In this document: piece after piece, positions 48,434 to 57,442 of the stretch
Position numbering within the stretch: the first letter of the stretch is position 1
Layout of the letters: every line of letters starts with the position of its first letter
Source of the DNA: Bacillus sp. EB01
Lineage (GTDB): Bacteria; Bacillota; Bacilli; Bacillales; Cytobacillaceae
NCBI RefSeq assembly: GCF_000613125.1
Contig: NZ_HG964497.1
Span: 937,207-1,001,206, forward strand
Length of the DNA stretch: 64,000 nucleotides
Direction: 5' to 3'
Notes under the pieces: generated by a model
Told to the model about the DNA's origin: nothing
Database searches by the model: none
The model's input: only the letters and a program-made list of their open reading frames with translations
Made by a program: the position numbers and the translations under genes

Positions 48434-49339
48434 TTATTTTAAGAATGCCTCAATATGCCCGTTAAGCTGCTCAAGGTCGTCAACAAGCGGTGAATGTCCG
48501 CAGTCTGTCAGCTCAACGTATTTGGCATGACCGCCGAAGTCCGCAAGAATTTCCTCTGTCATAAGTTTATTAACAACCAGATCCCTGTCTCCCCAAAGCA
48601 CAAGGACAGGAATTTTGATATTCTTAACCTGGTCCGTCCCTTCTGTCAGACCATTATGCCTGCTGCTGATATTGAAGGTATTAAGAGAATGATAGACTTC
48701 AGCAAGCGTCCGCTGGGTCAGCATATCATCCACATATTCCTCATACAGCTCTGCATCCGGCTGATTCTTTGTATAAATAAGCATATTCCAGGTTGCTTTA
48801 AGGAAGTCCCTGTTGTTCTGGTCATAGGCTGTCTGAATCGCAACTGTTGTAGGATGCACCTTAACGTCTTCGTATGTAGTCACGCGGTTACTCGTGTCCG
48901 GCAAGCCTTCGGGCGTTACTCCGAAGAATGGATAGCCCCTTGTCGAAGCAGATTCAAGGAGGATTAACTTGTCGCAATATCCGGGATAATCAGCCGTAAA
49001 CTGCATGCAGACAGCTCCACCGGTCGACCAGCCAATCATCGCAAAATCCTTTAGGGCGAGAGCATCAACAAACAACTTAATATCATCTGAAAAGTCTTTG
49101 ATGGACATGACCTTTTTGTGGTAGGTTGATTCCCCGAAACCCCTCATGTCTACAGCAATGATTTTGAACTCAGAATCCATACGGTCAATCAGCAAATCCC
49201 AATGCTTGGAAGACGTCATGTTGCCATGAACAAGCAAGACATTCTTTTCTCCGCCTTCACGTTCCCGGTAAGAAAGCGTCTCCCCATTCGGTAGATCAAC
49301 CTTTTTTAGCTCGACTGACAAAGCCTTCGTTTTTCCCAC
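48434..49339 (-). CDS. Alpha/beta hydrolase
   Basis: A 301-residue cytosolic hydrolase. Oxyanion strand VLLVHGNMTSSKHWD, nucleophile elbow GWSTGG (S105), acid near WGDRDLVV, catalytic His in CGHSP. No specific substrate can be named; esterases and lactonases of this size are common. The start is most likely GTG at 49339, where GGAAAGGG sits 8 nt upstream; a GTG three codons earlier abuts the site. It is not co-transcribed with its neighbours. Confidence 0.88.
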   Translation of the reverse strand: MGKTKALSVELKKVDLPNGETLSYREREGGEKNVLLVHGNMTSSKHWDLLIDRMDSEFKIIAVDMRGFGESTYHKKVMSIKDFSDDIKLFVDALALKDFAMIGWSTGGAVCMQFTADYPGYCDKLILLESASTRGYPFFGVTPEGLPDTSNRVTTYEDVKVHPTTVAIQTAYDQNNRDFLKATWNMLIYTKNQPDAELYEEYVDDMLTQRTLAEVYHSLNTFNISSRHNGLTEGTDQVKNIKIPVLVLWGDRDLVVNKLMTEEILADFGGHAKYVELTDCGHSPLVDDLEQLNGHIEAFLK

Positions 49340-49950
49340 TACAAACACCCTTTCCCTTATGGTTGGCTGTATTCAGGCATAGCGGTATCTCTAGTATATT
49401 CTTTCTGCTTTTATTTGGAATTCCCTTCTTCTACTGCCGCCTTTAAGCAAAAAAAAGGGAAATTCCACCTAATACTTAATCCCTTTATTAAATCCCTTAC
49501 TATCTTTTAACTATATGGATGATCAGAATCTGACGGGGTAAAATTGAAAGATAAGGAGACGTCTGCCTGCTTCGCTTCCTCGTAATCTATACGGCTTTTT
49601 TATATTACAATTTAGCATCGAATCACTAGAAGCGAGACTCTTTGGTACCACATGATCAAAGAAGTATTGAGGTGACCAAAAGTTTTCTCAGTATAACTTT
49701 AATCATTTAGGTATTCCTATCTGATGATTGCTGCTTAAATATTTTCACCGAACAGATAGTGTACATACCTTTCCGTTTTTTATCATTAACTGTTCGCCTC
49801 ACCCGACCTCTTTCTCCTGCTTGATGTGAACAGGTATCTCCGATAGAACCAAAAGGGAAGACGCACATGCGATTGAATTTCCGAGTGGTCCCAACTCTCC
49901 AGTGATTATTCACAAACAATTTCTTTACAAGCATATTAAAAAAAGTCACA
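49340..49950. other. Long intergenic stretch without supported genes
   Basis: About 610 bp with stop codons in most frames. A minus-strand frame at 49707-49964 of 85 codons has no recognisable family or ribosome binding site. A short A-rich / T-rich hairpin region lies near 49450-49500. I see no known riboswitch here; it may be a decayed gene. Confidence 0.5.
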
Positions 49951-50000
49951 AAAAAAGCCTTCAATGGGCATTTGACGCCATAATCATTGAGGGCTTTTTT
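49951..50000 (-). terminator. Intrinsic terminator of fdhD
   Basis: AAAAAAGCCTTCAATG pairs with CATTGAGGGCTTTTTT around a 20-nt loop, directly after the fdhD stop codon. Confidence 0.85.
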
Positions 50001-50009
50001 ATCAAAAAT

Positions 50010-50798
50010 TCAATCGATTACTCTTTCGGGACAGGAATACACATTGAACGATTCACTCCGAATAAAACCAACAGCTGTGATATTCAAATCATTCGCAAGT
50101 TTGATTGCCAGGTCAGTGGGTGCCGACTTGGATAAAACAATGCCAACACCAATCTTTGCTGCTTTCAGGAGAACTTCCGAAGACACTCTCCCACTAAAAA
50201 CGATAATTTTGTCACGTACAGGAATGTTGTTCAAGATACTATATCCAAATAATTTATCAAGCGCGTTATGTCTGCCAATATCGGTACGGACAGCAATAAT
50301 TTCATCCGGTGAACACAGTGCCGCATTATGAACCCCTCCCGTTTTCTGAAAAACCACTGAGCGGTTTTGCATTTGATCCATAAGATAAATGCTCTGCGAT
50401 GCACTAATTTTTGTTTTTGACATGGAAGTCCTCGCTGTCCGGGCGTCATTGTGAAAATAAAACTGACGGCTTTTCCCGCAGCAAGAGCCAATAAACCGCT
50501 TTGAATAATACTGCTGGTTTGTTGTTGAGTTCACTTTTAAATCTACGTAGGCATAGCCTTTATTTTCGTCAATGTTGATTGAAAGAATGTCACTGTAGGT
50601 ACGTATGACCCCTTCTGATGCAAGGAAACCAATTACCATTTCATCAAAGTGGGTAGGAGTAACAACCATGGTGGCAAACTCAGCGTCATTCACGAAGACA
50701 GTCAAAGGGAATTCATTCACAATTACATCTTCAACATTGCAGAATCGGCCATTGGCATATTTAGTTATTTGATATTTTTGGCTCATACTTTCAAGCAT
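50010..50798 (-). CDS. fdhD: Formate dehydrogenase accessory sulfurtransferase FdhD
   Basis: Sulfurtransferase of about 262 residues that passes sulfur from a cysteine desulfurase to the molybdenum cofactor of formate dehydrogenases. Family blocks are NEFPLTVFVNDAEFATMVVTPTHFDEMVIGFLASEGVI, the redox-active cysteine pair in GSCCGKS, KTGGVHNAALC, and RTDIGRHNALDKL. It is divergent from the OFA transporter gene, and its partner oxidoreductase lies at 53145. ATG 50798 follows GGTGAT at short spacing; ATG 50786 is an alternative. Confidence 0.94.
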   Translation of the reverse strand: MLESMSQKYQITKYANGRFCNVEDVIVNEFPLTVFVNDAEFATMVVTPTHFDEMVIGFLASEGVIRTYSDILSINIDENKGYAYVDLKVNSTTNQQYYSKRFIGSCCGKSRQFYFHNDARTARTSMSKTKISASQSIYLMDQMQNRSVVFQKTGGVHNAALCSPDEIIAVRTDIGRHNALDKLFGYSILNNIPVRDKIIVFSGRVSSEVLLKAAKIGVGIVLSKSAPTDLAIKLANDLNITAVGFIRSESFNVYSCPERVID

Positions 50799-50913
50799 TT
50801 TATCACCCAAATTCTTGACGAATTTTTGAATAATTAAAATCTAACCACATTCTTATCGATTACACAAGAAAAATATACAACGTGCACATAGTGAAAAATT
50901 AATAGAATAGGAG

Positions 50914-50960
50914 TTGCACTTGAGTTTGTGAAATGATAAAATTTTTTTAAAGTTCACAAA
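50914..50960 (+). promoter_or_regulatory. Promoter of the OFA transporter with inverted repeat
   Basis: TTGCAC (50914-50919) and TAAAAT (50937-50942) are 17 nt apart, giving a leader of about 250 nt. The perfect inverted repeat TTTGTGAA / TTCACAAA (50925-50932 and 50953-50960) spans the -10 box and start site. The half sites recall Rex or Crp/Fnr sites but the spacing fits neither consensus. Confidence 0.6.
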
Positions 50961-50983
50961 AATGTCACATTTTAACTCGGAAT

Positions 50984-51124
50984 AGCGATCCTGTTTGCGA
51001 TTAAAATCGTGCACATTTGAAAGCGATTACTGTTAGTCTAAAAGTAGCGATCCTGCTGGAACCTAACCGTCAGTCTTTTTCTGCATGCCATTTTTTGCAT
51101 GCACGATGGATTGGCGGTTTTTTT
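50984..51124 (+). promoter_or_regulatory. Putative structured leader A (AGCGATCCTGCT motif plus terminator) of the OFA transporter
   Basis: The leader contains AGCGATCCTGTT (50984-50995) and AGCGATCCTGCT (51046-51057), then after 5 nt CTAACC (51063-51068). AACCGTCA (51065-51072) pairs with TGGCGGTT (51112-51119) as an intrinsic terminator with a T run. GTTAG at 51032-51036 can pair with CTAAC at 51063-51067 instead and enclose the AGC/GCT mini-hairpin, a plausible antiterminator. The same arrangement occurs at 52917-52988. No known riboswitch class matches by eye. Confidence 0.6.
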
Positions 51125-51203
51125 GCTGCAATTGCTTAGCAGGCTAACAGGATAATAAAAAACATTTCTACGGTGCAGAAATATCTTAACGAGGAGGAAC
51201 GTT

Positions 51204-52466
51204 ATGAGAAAAACGAAAAACCGCTGGCTAATTGCCACATCGGCTGTGGGAATCCATATTTCCATCGGCTCTGTCTATGCATGGAGCAACTTTACAAATC
51301 CTTTAATGGAGCAGTTTGGCTGGACTGCAAAACAAGTGCAATTTACATTCAGCCTCGCCATTCTGTTCCTTGGTCTGTCCGCTGCTTTCCTTGGCCACTT
51401 TGTTGAAAAGCACGGCCCGAGAAAAGCAGGATTGCTTTCTGCAGCCTTCTTCGGTGCTGGAATCATAGGTTCTGGTCTAGCTGTAAAGCTTGGATCACTG
51501 CCGCTACTTTACATCACATATGGTGTCCTTGGTGGTATTGGTCTTGGGGTTGGATATATTGCACCAGTATCCACGCTGGTAAAATGGTTTCCTGACAGGC
51601 GCGGCCTCGCAACAGGACTTGCTATCATGGGATTTGGTTTCGCGGCTGCAATTAGCAGTCCAATCATGGATTCATTGATAAAATCTGTGGGCGCTGCAAA
51701 TACATTTTTTATTTTAGGAGTTGCCTACCTGGCAATCATGACATTATCTTCCCTTTATTTAGAAAAGCCTCCTACAGATTGGCTTCCTGAAGGATTCAAG
51801 GAAAAAGTCCAATCCGGCAAAGCCAAAATTAAGCAGGATTTGTCACAACTAACGGCAAATGAAGCTGTTAAAACTACCCGCTTCTATTATTTATGGCTGA
51901 TGCTTTTCATAAACGTTACATGCGGAATTGCGATTCTATCCGCTGCAAAGCCTCTTGCACAAGAAAGCATTGGATTAACAACTGCCGGAGCAGCAGCACT
52001 TGTAGGAGTCATGGGACTTTTCAACGGTTTTGGCCGCCTCGGCTGGGCATCTATTTCCGATTATATTGGCAGGCCTAATACGTACACTATTTTCTTTGCA
52101 ACTCAAATTGTATTATTTGCCTTGTTACCGCATACAACCAATGCATTCCTTTTCCAAGTCATGCTAGCCATTGTCTACACTATGTACGGCGGCGGATTCG
52201 CTTCCATTCCTGCCTATATCGGTGATTTGTTTGGAACAAAACAGCTAGGAGCAATCCATGGCTATATCCTTACAGCTTGGGCGGCCGCAGGCTTGGCGGG
52301 CCCTATGTTTGCAGCATGGATGTACGACGCTACACAAAGCTATGCAGCAAGCCTTACCTATTTTGCAGTATTATTTGTGGTTGCTCTCGCTGTATCCATC
52401 CTAATCCGTTACGACATCAAAAAACTTAGCAGTAAAAACGAACAGCAAAGAAGTCTCGCTTCTTAA
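51204..52466 (+). CDS. OFA-family (oxalate/formate antiporter-like) MFS transporter
   Basis: Twelve-helix major-facilitator protein of 420 residues. Family stretches are ISIGSVYAWSNFTNPL, GLGVGYIAPVSTLVKWFPDRRGLATGLAIMGFG and YGGGFASIPAYIGDLFGTKQLGAIHGYILTAWAAAGLAGP, all typical of OxlT/YhjX relatives. Likely moves formate or a related carboxylate for the oxidoreductase encoded downstream. Start at ATG with GAGGAGG 7 nt upstream. Its leader carries a terminator, so expression is probably controlled by antitermination. Confidence 0.92.
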   Translation: MRKTKNRWLIATSAVGIHISIGSVYAWSNFTNPLMEQFGWTAKQVQFTFSLAILFLGLSAAFLGHFVEKHGPRKAGLLSAAFFGAGIIGSGLAVKLGSLPLLYITYGVLGGIGLGVGYIAPVSTLVKWFPDRRGLATGLAIMGFGFAAAISSPIMDSLIKSVGAANTFFILGVAYLAIMTLSSLYLEKPPTDWLPEGFKEKVQSGKAKIKQDLSQLTANEAVKTTRFYYLWLMLFINVTCGIAILSAAKPLAQESIGLTTAGAAALVGVMGLFNGFGRLGWASISDYIGRPNTYTIFFATQIVLFALLPHTTNAFLFQVMLAIVYTMYGGGFASIPAYIGDLFGTKQLGAIHGYILTAWAAAGLAGPMFAAWMYDATQSYAASLTYFAVLFVVALAVSILIRYDIKKLSSKNEQQRSLAS

Positions 52467-52536
52467 TTTCTTTTCTATAGTGGCTTCGTATGGTAAAATA
52501 CCAAGAATTAGAAAGCCTCTAGAGCAGGGGGAAATT

Positions 52537-52896
52537 ATGAATAAATACGAAGCAGAGTTTAGCAATTTGGTCCGTTCCTTTCGGAAAAAGCATATGGGGA
52601 AAGGGCCAAGCAAGATAACGACAACTTTCTGTAAAAAATGGGCCATTTGTGAAATGGAAGGAAACCTTTCACCGGTAGAAAAATTTATTGCTTCTGCCGA
52701 TGAGGGTAAACAAGCATTGCGGGCAGCCAGAACCGAAATGGTAAAAGACATGTATCGTAAAAATCCACCGGTAGAAATGGAACAATTCCTCGGTTGCAAA
52801 TTCGTTGAGTTGTTCGTAGATATTGATATTGACCGCGATTTTGGAATGTCTATTTTTGTTTTCGACGAAGACATTGAAAAAAAGTATTGCAACTAA
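52537..52896 (+). CDS. DUF2294-family protein
   Basis: A 119-residue cytosolic protein matching the DUF2294 pattern (FRKKHMGKGPSKITTTF, MEGNLSPVEKFIA, FVDIDIDRDFGMSIFVFD). The family often sits beside formate dehydrogenase genes in Bacillaceae, as here; its function is not established. Start at ATG 52537 with AGGGGGA upstream; an upstream open frame has no site. It lies 70 bp after the transporter gene and before the second structured leader. Confidence 0.82.
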   Translation: MNKYEAEFSNLVRSFRKKHMGKGPSKITTTFCKKWAICEMEGNLSPVEKFIASADEGKQALRAARTEMVKDMYRKNPPVEMEQFLGCKFVELFVDIDIDRDFGMSIFVFDEDIEKKYCN

Positions 52897-52916
52897 AATA
52901 AGGTATGGCGCTTGGC

Positions 52917-52988
52917 AGCGATCCTGCTAAAGACTAACCACCGTTCACCTGAGAATTTACTAGAATTCCAGGTTTTCGGTGGTTTTTT
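52917..52988 (+). promoter_or_regulatory. Putative structured leader B (same motif plus terminator) of the FdhF-like gene
   Basis: AGCGATCCTGCT (52917-52928), 5 nt, CTAACC (52934-52939), then a terminator: AACCACCG (52936-52943) with CGGTGGTT (52977-52984) and a T run. The 12-mer, the 5-nt spacing and the merging of CTAACC into the terminator arm are identical to leader A, while loop and stem bases differ with compensation. This argues for conserved function and not simple duplication. Confidence 0.6.
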
Positions 52989-53144
52989 CTTTTTAGAGGA
53001 AAAAGGGCGGAGTGCCATCAGCAAGTCCTCAAAGTCCAAATTGAATTTCTGTTGCAGACTGAGCTTAAGTTCTGCTTTGGTCAACCGAGCTAGAATATTT
53101 CCGTTTCATTTATGTGGATAAAGATTTAAATAGGAGTGTTTTAT

Positions 53145-55505
53145 ATGGGAAAAACGAAACATCCAGGACCTCAGAAAAAATCGGCTATGCCGGCTCCAGA
53201 GCATTGGGTAAGCCCCATTCCGTTCGGGCTCGGCAAAGTAAAGCCGAAACATATTCGTGATACAGTTAAAACACTATGGGACAACCGGGACAATTTCGGC
53301 TATGCCACTAATATCCTGACAAAAGGAGTTTGCGATGGCTGTGCACTTGGTGTCTCGGGACTATACGACCAGACATTGACAGGTCCGCATATTTGTACAA
53401 CACGGTTAAATGTTCTCCGCTTGAATACGGCAGGTCCGATTAAACCGGAAATCTTGCATGCGGATATCGATGAATTAAAAAAATACAGCAGCTCTGAACT
53501 CCGTAAGCTCGGCAGAATTCCATATCCAATGATTCGCCGAAAAGGTGAGCGAAGGTTTTCCCGTATTACGTGGGATGAAGCAATGGATATGATTGCCGGA
53601 AAAATGAAACAACTCGATCCCAAACAATATGCTTTTTATCTCACAGCCCGAGGGATTACTAATGAATCCTATTATGTAGCAGGGAAAGTGTCCCGTTTTC
53701 TTGGTACCAACAATATTGACAATGCTAGCAGAATTTGCCATTCCCCTTCCAAGACCGCAATGAAGCGCTCTATCGGGGTAGGTGCTTCAACCTGTAACTA
53801 CCTCGATTGGATTGGAACGGATGTGTTGGTATTCTGGGGCAGCGTTGCCTCCAATAGTTCGCCGGTTTCCTCCAAATACATGCTAGAAGCAAAGAAAAAG
53901 GGAACTAAAATCATTGTAGTTAATCCATATAGAGAACCTGCCATGGATAAATACTGGATTCCGTCCAATCCTGAATCGGCCCTGTTTGGAACAAAACTTG
54001 CCGATGATTTTTACCAGGTTAATATTGGCGGGGATATTGCCTTCATACATGGAATTATGAAGCATTGGTTTGACATGGAGGAGGTTATCCAAGGTTCGGC
54101 AATCAACCATGAATTCGTCAATGAACATGTAAATGGCTACCTTGAGTTAAAGACACATGTTCAGCAGCAATCCTGGGGTGATATTGTTGCATCCTCCGGG
54201 GTTACAAAAGAACGAATCATTGAGCTTGCAGAACTGCTTGCCGGGAGCAAGAATGCTGTTTATGCATGGGCCATGGGATTGACGATGCATTCTTTTGCTA
54301 CAGATAACATTTCGCAAGTTGCCAACCTTGCTTTAATGCGGGGCCACCTCGGCAGAAAACATACAGGATTAATGCCATTCCGCGGCCATTCTTCCGTACA
54401 GGGATCAGGCGAAATGGGCGCAGATCCGTTTGTCTTACCAGGTGGAGATTATTATGGTGCCAATATTGATCGGATTGAAACACTTTGGGGATTCAAGCTG
54501 CCTGATTGGCAGGGTGATATCGTAGGTGTAACCTTGGAAAATATAATCCTTCCAGATGATCATGAACGCAAAATAAAACTTTACTATATGTCAGGTGGAA
54601 ATTTCCTGGAAACGATGCCGGAACCTGATTTTATTGAAAAGGCATTATCCGAACTTGAAATCCGTGTCCATCAGGATATTATCCTTAACACGTCTACCCT
54701 ACTGGATGCCAAGGAAGCAGTAATTGTCCTGCCTGCAAAGACCCGTTACGAGCAGGAAGGCGGCGGTACCTCTACTTCTACTGAACGGATGGTCTACTTC
54801 AGCCCTGAGATTAAAGGTAACAAGAACCGGATTGAGGAAGCCCGTGAAGAATGGAAAATCTACGTTGAGCTTGCAAAGCGAGTGAAACCGGAAGCTGCAG
54901 CTGCAGTGGATTTTAAGGACGCCCAGGAAATCCGGAATGAAATCGCATTAGCAAATCCTAACTATGACGGCATTCAACATCTGAAGAATGCAGGAGATGT
55001 ATTCCAGTGGGGGGGCTCCTGGTTGTGCGAAGACGGAATCTGCCCTACTCCGGATGGAAGAGGCAATCTGATTGCTGTTGATATTCCTGACCTCGGTAAA
55101 AAGGATGGCCAATTCATTGTCACATCCCGCCGCGGCAAGCAGTTTAACTCAATGGTCTATAATGAAGTCGATCCTTTGAACGGTGCCGGCCGCTATGATG
55201 TTTTAATGAATGCAGAAGATGCAAAGGAATTAAGCATTGCTGAAGGTGAAGGAGTCGTTCTTTACAACGGATTCGGCGTGTTCCAGGGAAGAGCGAAGTT
55301 TGTAGACGTCTCCAGGGGTAATGTACAAGTCCATTTCCCGGAAGGAAACTTTTTGCTTCCAAGAGGCCGCTATGAAAAATATGCCGGAATCCCCGACTAC
55401 AATATTACTGTGAGTCTTGAAAAAGCAGACCGCTTCAATGCACGTAAAGACGTTCAATTTGTTGAAAGTCGCATAGAAGAAGACGAAATTGATGCTCCAG
55501 CATAA
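53145..55505 (+). CDS. FdhF/YdeP-family molybdopterin oxidoreductase (formate dehydrogenase-like)
   Basis: A 786-residue molybdenum enzyme with the bis-MGD fold. N-terminal cysteine pair C63/C66 (GVCDGCALG), molybdopterin domain with RITWDEAMD, and C198 in RICHSPSK at the position that is selenocysteine in E. coli FdhF (here encoded TGC). The C-terminal MoCo-dinucleotide-binding domain has FIVTSRRGKQFNSMVYNEVDPL. FdhD at 50010, an OFA transporter and DUF2294 surround it. Formate oxidation is likely but YdeP-type members have also been tied to acid resistance. No iron-sulfur or NAD subunit gene is next to it. Start at ATG 53145, TAGGAG 8 nt upstream. Confidence 0.92.
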   Translation: MGKTKHPGPQKKSAMPAPEHWVSPIPFGLGKVKPKHIRDTVKTLWDNRDNFGYATNILTKGVCDGCALGVSGLYDQTLTGPHICTTRLNVLRLNTAGPIKPEILHADIDELKKYSSSELRKLGRIPYPMIRRKGERRFSRITWDEAMDMIAGKMKQLDPKQYAFYLTARGITNESYYVAGKVSRFLGTNNIDNASRICHSPSKTAMKRSIGVGASTCNYLDWIGTDVLVFWGSVASNSSPVSSKYMLEAKKKGTKIIVVNPYREPAMDKYWIPSNPESALFGTKLADDFYQVNIGGDIAFIHGIMKHWFDMEEVIQGSAINHEFVNEHVNGYLELKTHVQQQSWGDIVASSGVTKERIIELAELLAGSKNAVYAWAMGLTMHSFATDNISQVANLALMRGHLGRKHTGLMPFRGHSSVQGSGEMGADPFVLPGGDYYGANIDRIETLWGFKLPDWQGDIVGVTLENIILPDDHERKIKLYYMSGGNFLETMPEPDFIEKALSELEIRVHQDIILNTSTLLDAKEAVIVLPAKTRYEQEGGGTSTSTERMVYFSPEIKGNKNRIEEAREEWKIYVELAKRVKPEAAAAVDFKDAQEIRNEIALANPNYDGIQHLKNAGDVFQWGGSWLCEDGICPTPDGRGNLIAVDIPDLGKKDGQFIVTSRRGKQFNSMVYNEVDPLNGAGRYDVLMNAEDAKELSIAEGEGVVLYNGFGVFQGRAKFVDVSRGNVQVHFPEGNFLLPRGRYEKYAGIPDYNITVSLEKADRFNARKDVQFVESRIEEDEIDAPA

Positions 55506-55624
55506 AGTGAACCTTCCATCAATAGGGGTTTGTTCATCCCCCACTGATAGTTAGTCGCGCAGAGCCCGATGCATTTTTCTAAGAGCTAAAGCCCTAAGAA
55601 AAATCTTAGTTCACCAATCGGACC

Positions 55625-55663
55625 TTAAGGGACAGTTGCCCTTTAAGGCTTACTGTCCCTTAA
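55625..55663. repeat. Palindrome downstream of the FdhF-like gene
   Basis: A perfect 11-bp stem TTAAGGGACAG / CTGTCCCTTAA in the 55506-55831 spacer; no strong T run. It belongs to the GGGACNG-type palindromes of this region and may act as a weak convergent terminator. An imperfect hairpin (TTTTTCTAAG ... CTAAGAAAAA) lies just before it; nothing else is seen in the spacer. Confidence 0.6.
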
Positions 55664-55831
55664 GAGTGGGATAAAATAATTCCCGACAGGTTTCATTTTA
55701 TTAGCCTTTTTATATCAACGAAAAGAAGTAGTCTAATTCATTTTGGAATGCTTCTTTTCATGATGATTAGGTTTTTCTACTTAAAAACCGAACCCGTTAC
55801 TTTATTTATCAGGAACTGTTTTAACAGACTC

Positions 55832-56182
55832 TTACCACTCCGAATATCCATCGTTCATATTAAAAATTTGCTTAAATCCATTTTCGCTGAGGATTTCCGA
55901 GGCCTGCTGGCTTCTGTTTCCGCTTCGGCAATAAACAAGATATGTCTTGTCCTTATCCAGCTTCGCCATTTCACTTTCAATGACTTGAATTGGAATCATT
56001 ACAGCACCGTCTATATGGCCAGCTTGATATTCTTCAGGGGTACGGACATCTAATATACCATCAATCTCCCCGCTATCCACCAGTTCCTTTGCTTTAGCCA
56101 CATCAACAGTTTCATATGAACTTCCTGAACATCCCGCAAGAGCAAAAATCAATACTAATAGGATACCTGCTAGTTTTTTCAT
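55832..56182 (-). CDS. Rhodanese-domain lipoprotein
   Basis: A 116-residue exported protein: signal sequence with lipobox ALAGC (C18), then one rhodanese domain (DVRTPEEYQAGHIDGAVMIP) with active-site loop YCRSGNRS. It would act outside the membrane as a sulfurtransferase or thiol carrier. Start at ATG with GAGGG upstream. It is convergent with the formate cluster, so a shared sulfur role with FdhD is only a thought. Confidence 0.9.
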   Translation of the reverse strand: MKKLAGILLVLIFALAGCSGSSYETVDVAKAKELVDSGEIDGILDVRTPEEYQAGHIDGAVMIPIQVIESEMAKLDKDKTYLVYCRSGNRSQQASEILSENGFKQIFNMNDGYSEW

Positions 56183-56391
56183 AAGTTAGTTCCCTCTCTT
56201 CACTATTACCCCTTAGGGTATTTACAAGTATTATACTTCGATATGGAATGATTTTAATAACATCAGTATTACAATATTGTGTATGTTTCTCTGTACTAAT
56301 TATCACTAATTTGTACCCGCATAAGCGTAAATAAAGATATATAGTTCGGAAATACTATCAAGTGATTCTAAAAAGAAAATCAGGTGAATGC

Positions 56392-57405
56392 ATGGACCGT
56401 AACTTTGCAATCGATTTTATTAAATTTTTTGCTATATTTGCTGTTGTAGTGATCCACACCTTTCCTAGTGACCATATAGTTGGTTACTTTATTCTTGATA
56501 ACATTTCAAGGTTTGCTGTTCCATTTTTCTTTATGGCATCAGGGTATTTTTTCGGCCGCAAAGTAACCAACATAAATAAAAACAAATGTTATTTTAAAAA
56601 ATACGTCTTAAAAATCCTTAAGATTTACATCAGCTGGCTCGTCTTTTACTTCATATACGATCTAGTGATGATTTTAGCAGGCGACGGGAATGTACGCAGT
56701 GAATTATCTTCTTATTTAGAAGGATTATCCTTTCTTGGCCTCCTCTATTATGGAGAAGGGACGAGCGGTTATCAGTTGTGGTTTGTTATTGCCCTTGTCT
56801 GGAGCATCTCTATCCTTTACTTGTTTTTCAACCTTGAAAAAACCGGGATTCTTTTGGTCACAAGCTTTTGTTTGTACATCTATGGACTTTTTGGGCAGGC
56901 GTATTCAGTTTTCTTCGAATCTCCCGAAAGCACCCGTGATGCTTTGTTCTTTGGCCTTTTTTACACAACAGCAGGTTTTTGGTTTTCTTACAGCAAACCT
57001 CTTAAACATCATCAAAATCTAACTAAAAAGACGAACTTCTATTTATTTCTCTTATTCTCAATCCTACAGATTATTGAAGGCCTTTTGCTCGAAAAAGGGC
57101 TAGGCTCCAGGCATGGGGAGTTCTTTCTCTCCACTATGTTCCTGACGATATTCCTGTTTTCTTTTGCGCTGCATAATCCACAACTCGGAAAAGGCCTGCT
57201 TATAACTAAAATCGGCGGAAATGCACTCGGAATTTATGCTGTTCATGTCTTCCTCATTGATATGGTGGATTTGCTTTTTCATGCGGCAGGCCTGGGGAAT
57301 GTGTCCCACTCTTTATTATGGAACCTTGTTGATGCTTTCCTTGTGTTCAGTTTATCGTATCTTGCATACCAGCTTATTCAGTCTGCTAAAGCTCGCTTGA
57401 TGTAA
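56392..57405 (+). CDS. Acyltransferase-3 family membrane protein
   Basis: A 337-residue integral membrane protein with about ten helices. The start RNFAIDFIKFFAIFAVVVIHTFPSD holds the family histidine (VIHTF), and SRFAVPFFFMASGYFFGRK follows, typical of O-acyltransferases of cell-surface polysaccharides. Its acceptor is unknown. Start at ATG 56392 with AGGTGA upstream; the 30-nt upstream extension lacks a site. Followed by a terminator. Confidence 0.88.
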   Translation: MDRNFAIDFIKFFAIFAVVVIHTFPSDHIVGYFILDNISRFAVPFFFMASGYFFGRKVTNINKNKCYFKKYVLKILKIYISWLVFYFIYDLVMILAGDGNVRSELSSYLEGLSFLGLLYYGEGTSGYQLWFVIALVWSISILYLFFNLEKTGILLVTSFCLYIYGLFGQAYSVFFESPESTRDALFFGLFYTTAGFWFSYSKPLKHHQNLTKKTNFYLFLLFSILQIIEGLLLEKGLGSRHGEFFLSTMFLTIFLFSFALHNPQLGKGLLITKIGGNALGIYAVHVFLIDMVDLLFHAAGLGNVSHSLLWNLVDAFLVFSLSYLAYQLIQSAKARLM

Positions 57406-57442
57406 GCGTACCCACACTCGCTTGTTCGGCAGCAATCGAAGG

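Noticed and set aside
49700-49950. Glycine-type or other known riboswitch on the minus strand
   Set aside because: Some GGAGA-like and CCGA-like words occur, but the conserved core and paired stems are not present.
49707-49964. 85-codon minus-strand frame
   Set aside because: No recognisable family, weak start, and it runs into the fdhD terminator.
50925-50960. Rex operator
   Set aside because: Half sites TTGTGAA/TTCACAA are right but the separation is about 20 nt instead of 4.
50984-51124. Moco (molybdenum cofactor) riboswitch
   Set aside because: Context would fit, but I could not find the conserved Moco RNA core; the motif here is short and different.
53736-53738. Selenocysteine in the FdhF-like protein
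   Set aside because: The codon at the E. coli Sec position is TGC, an ordinary cysteine.
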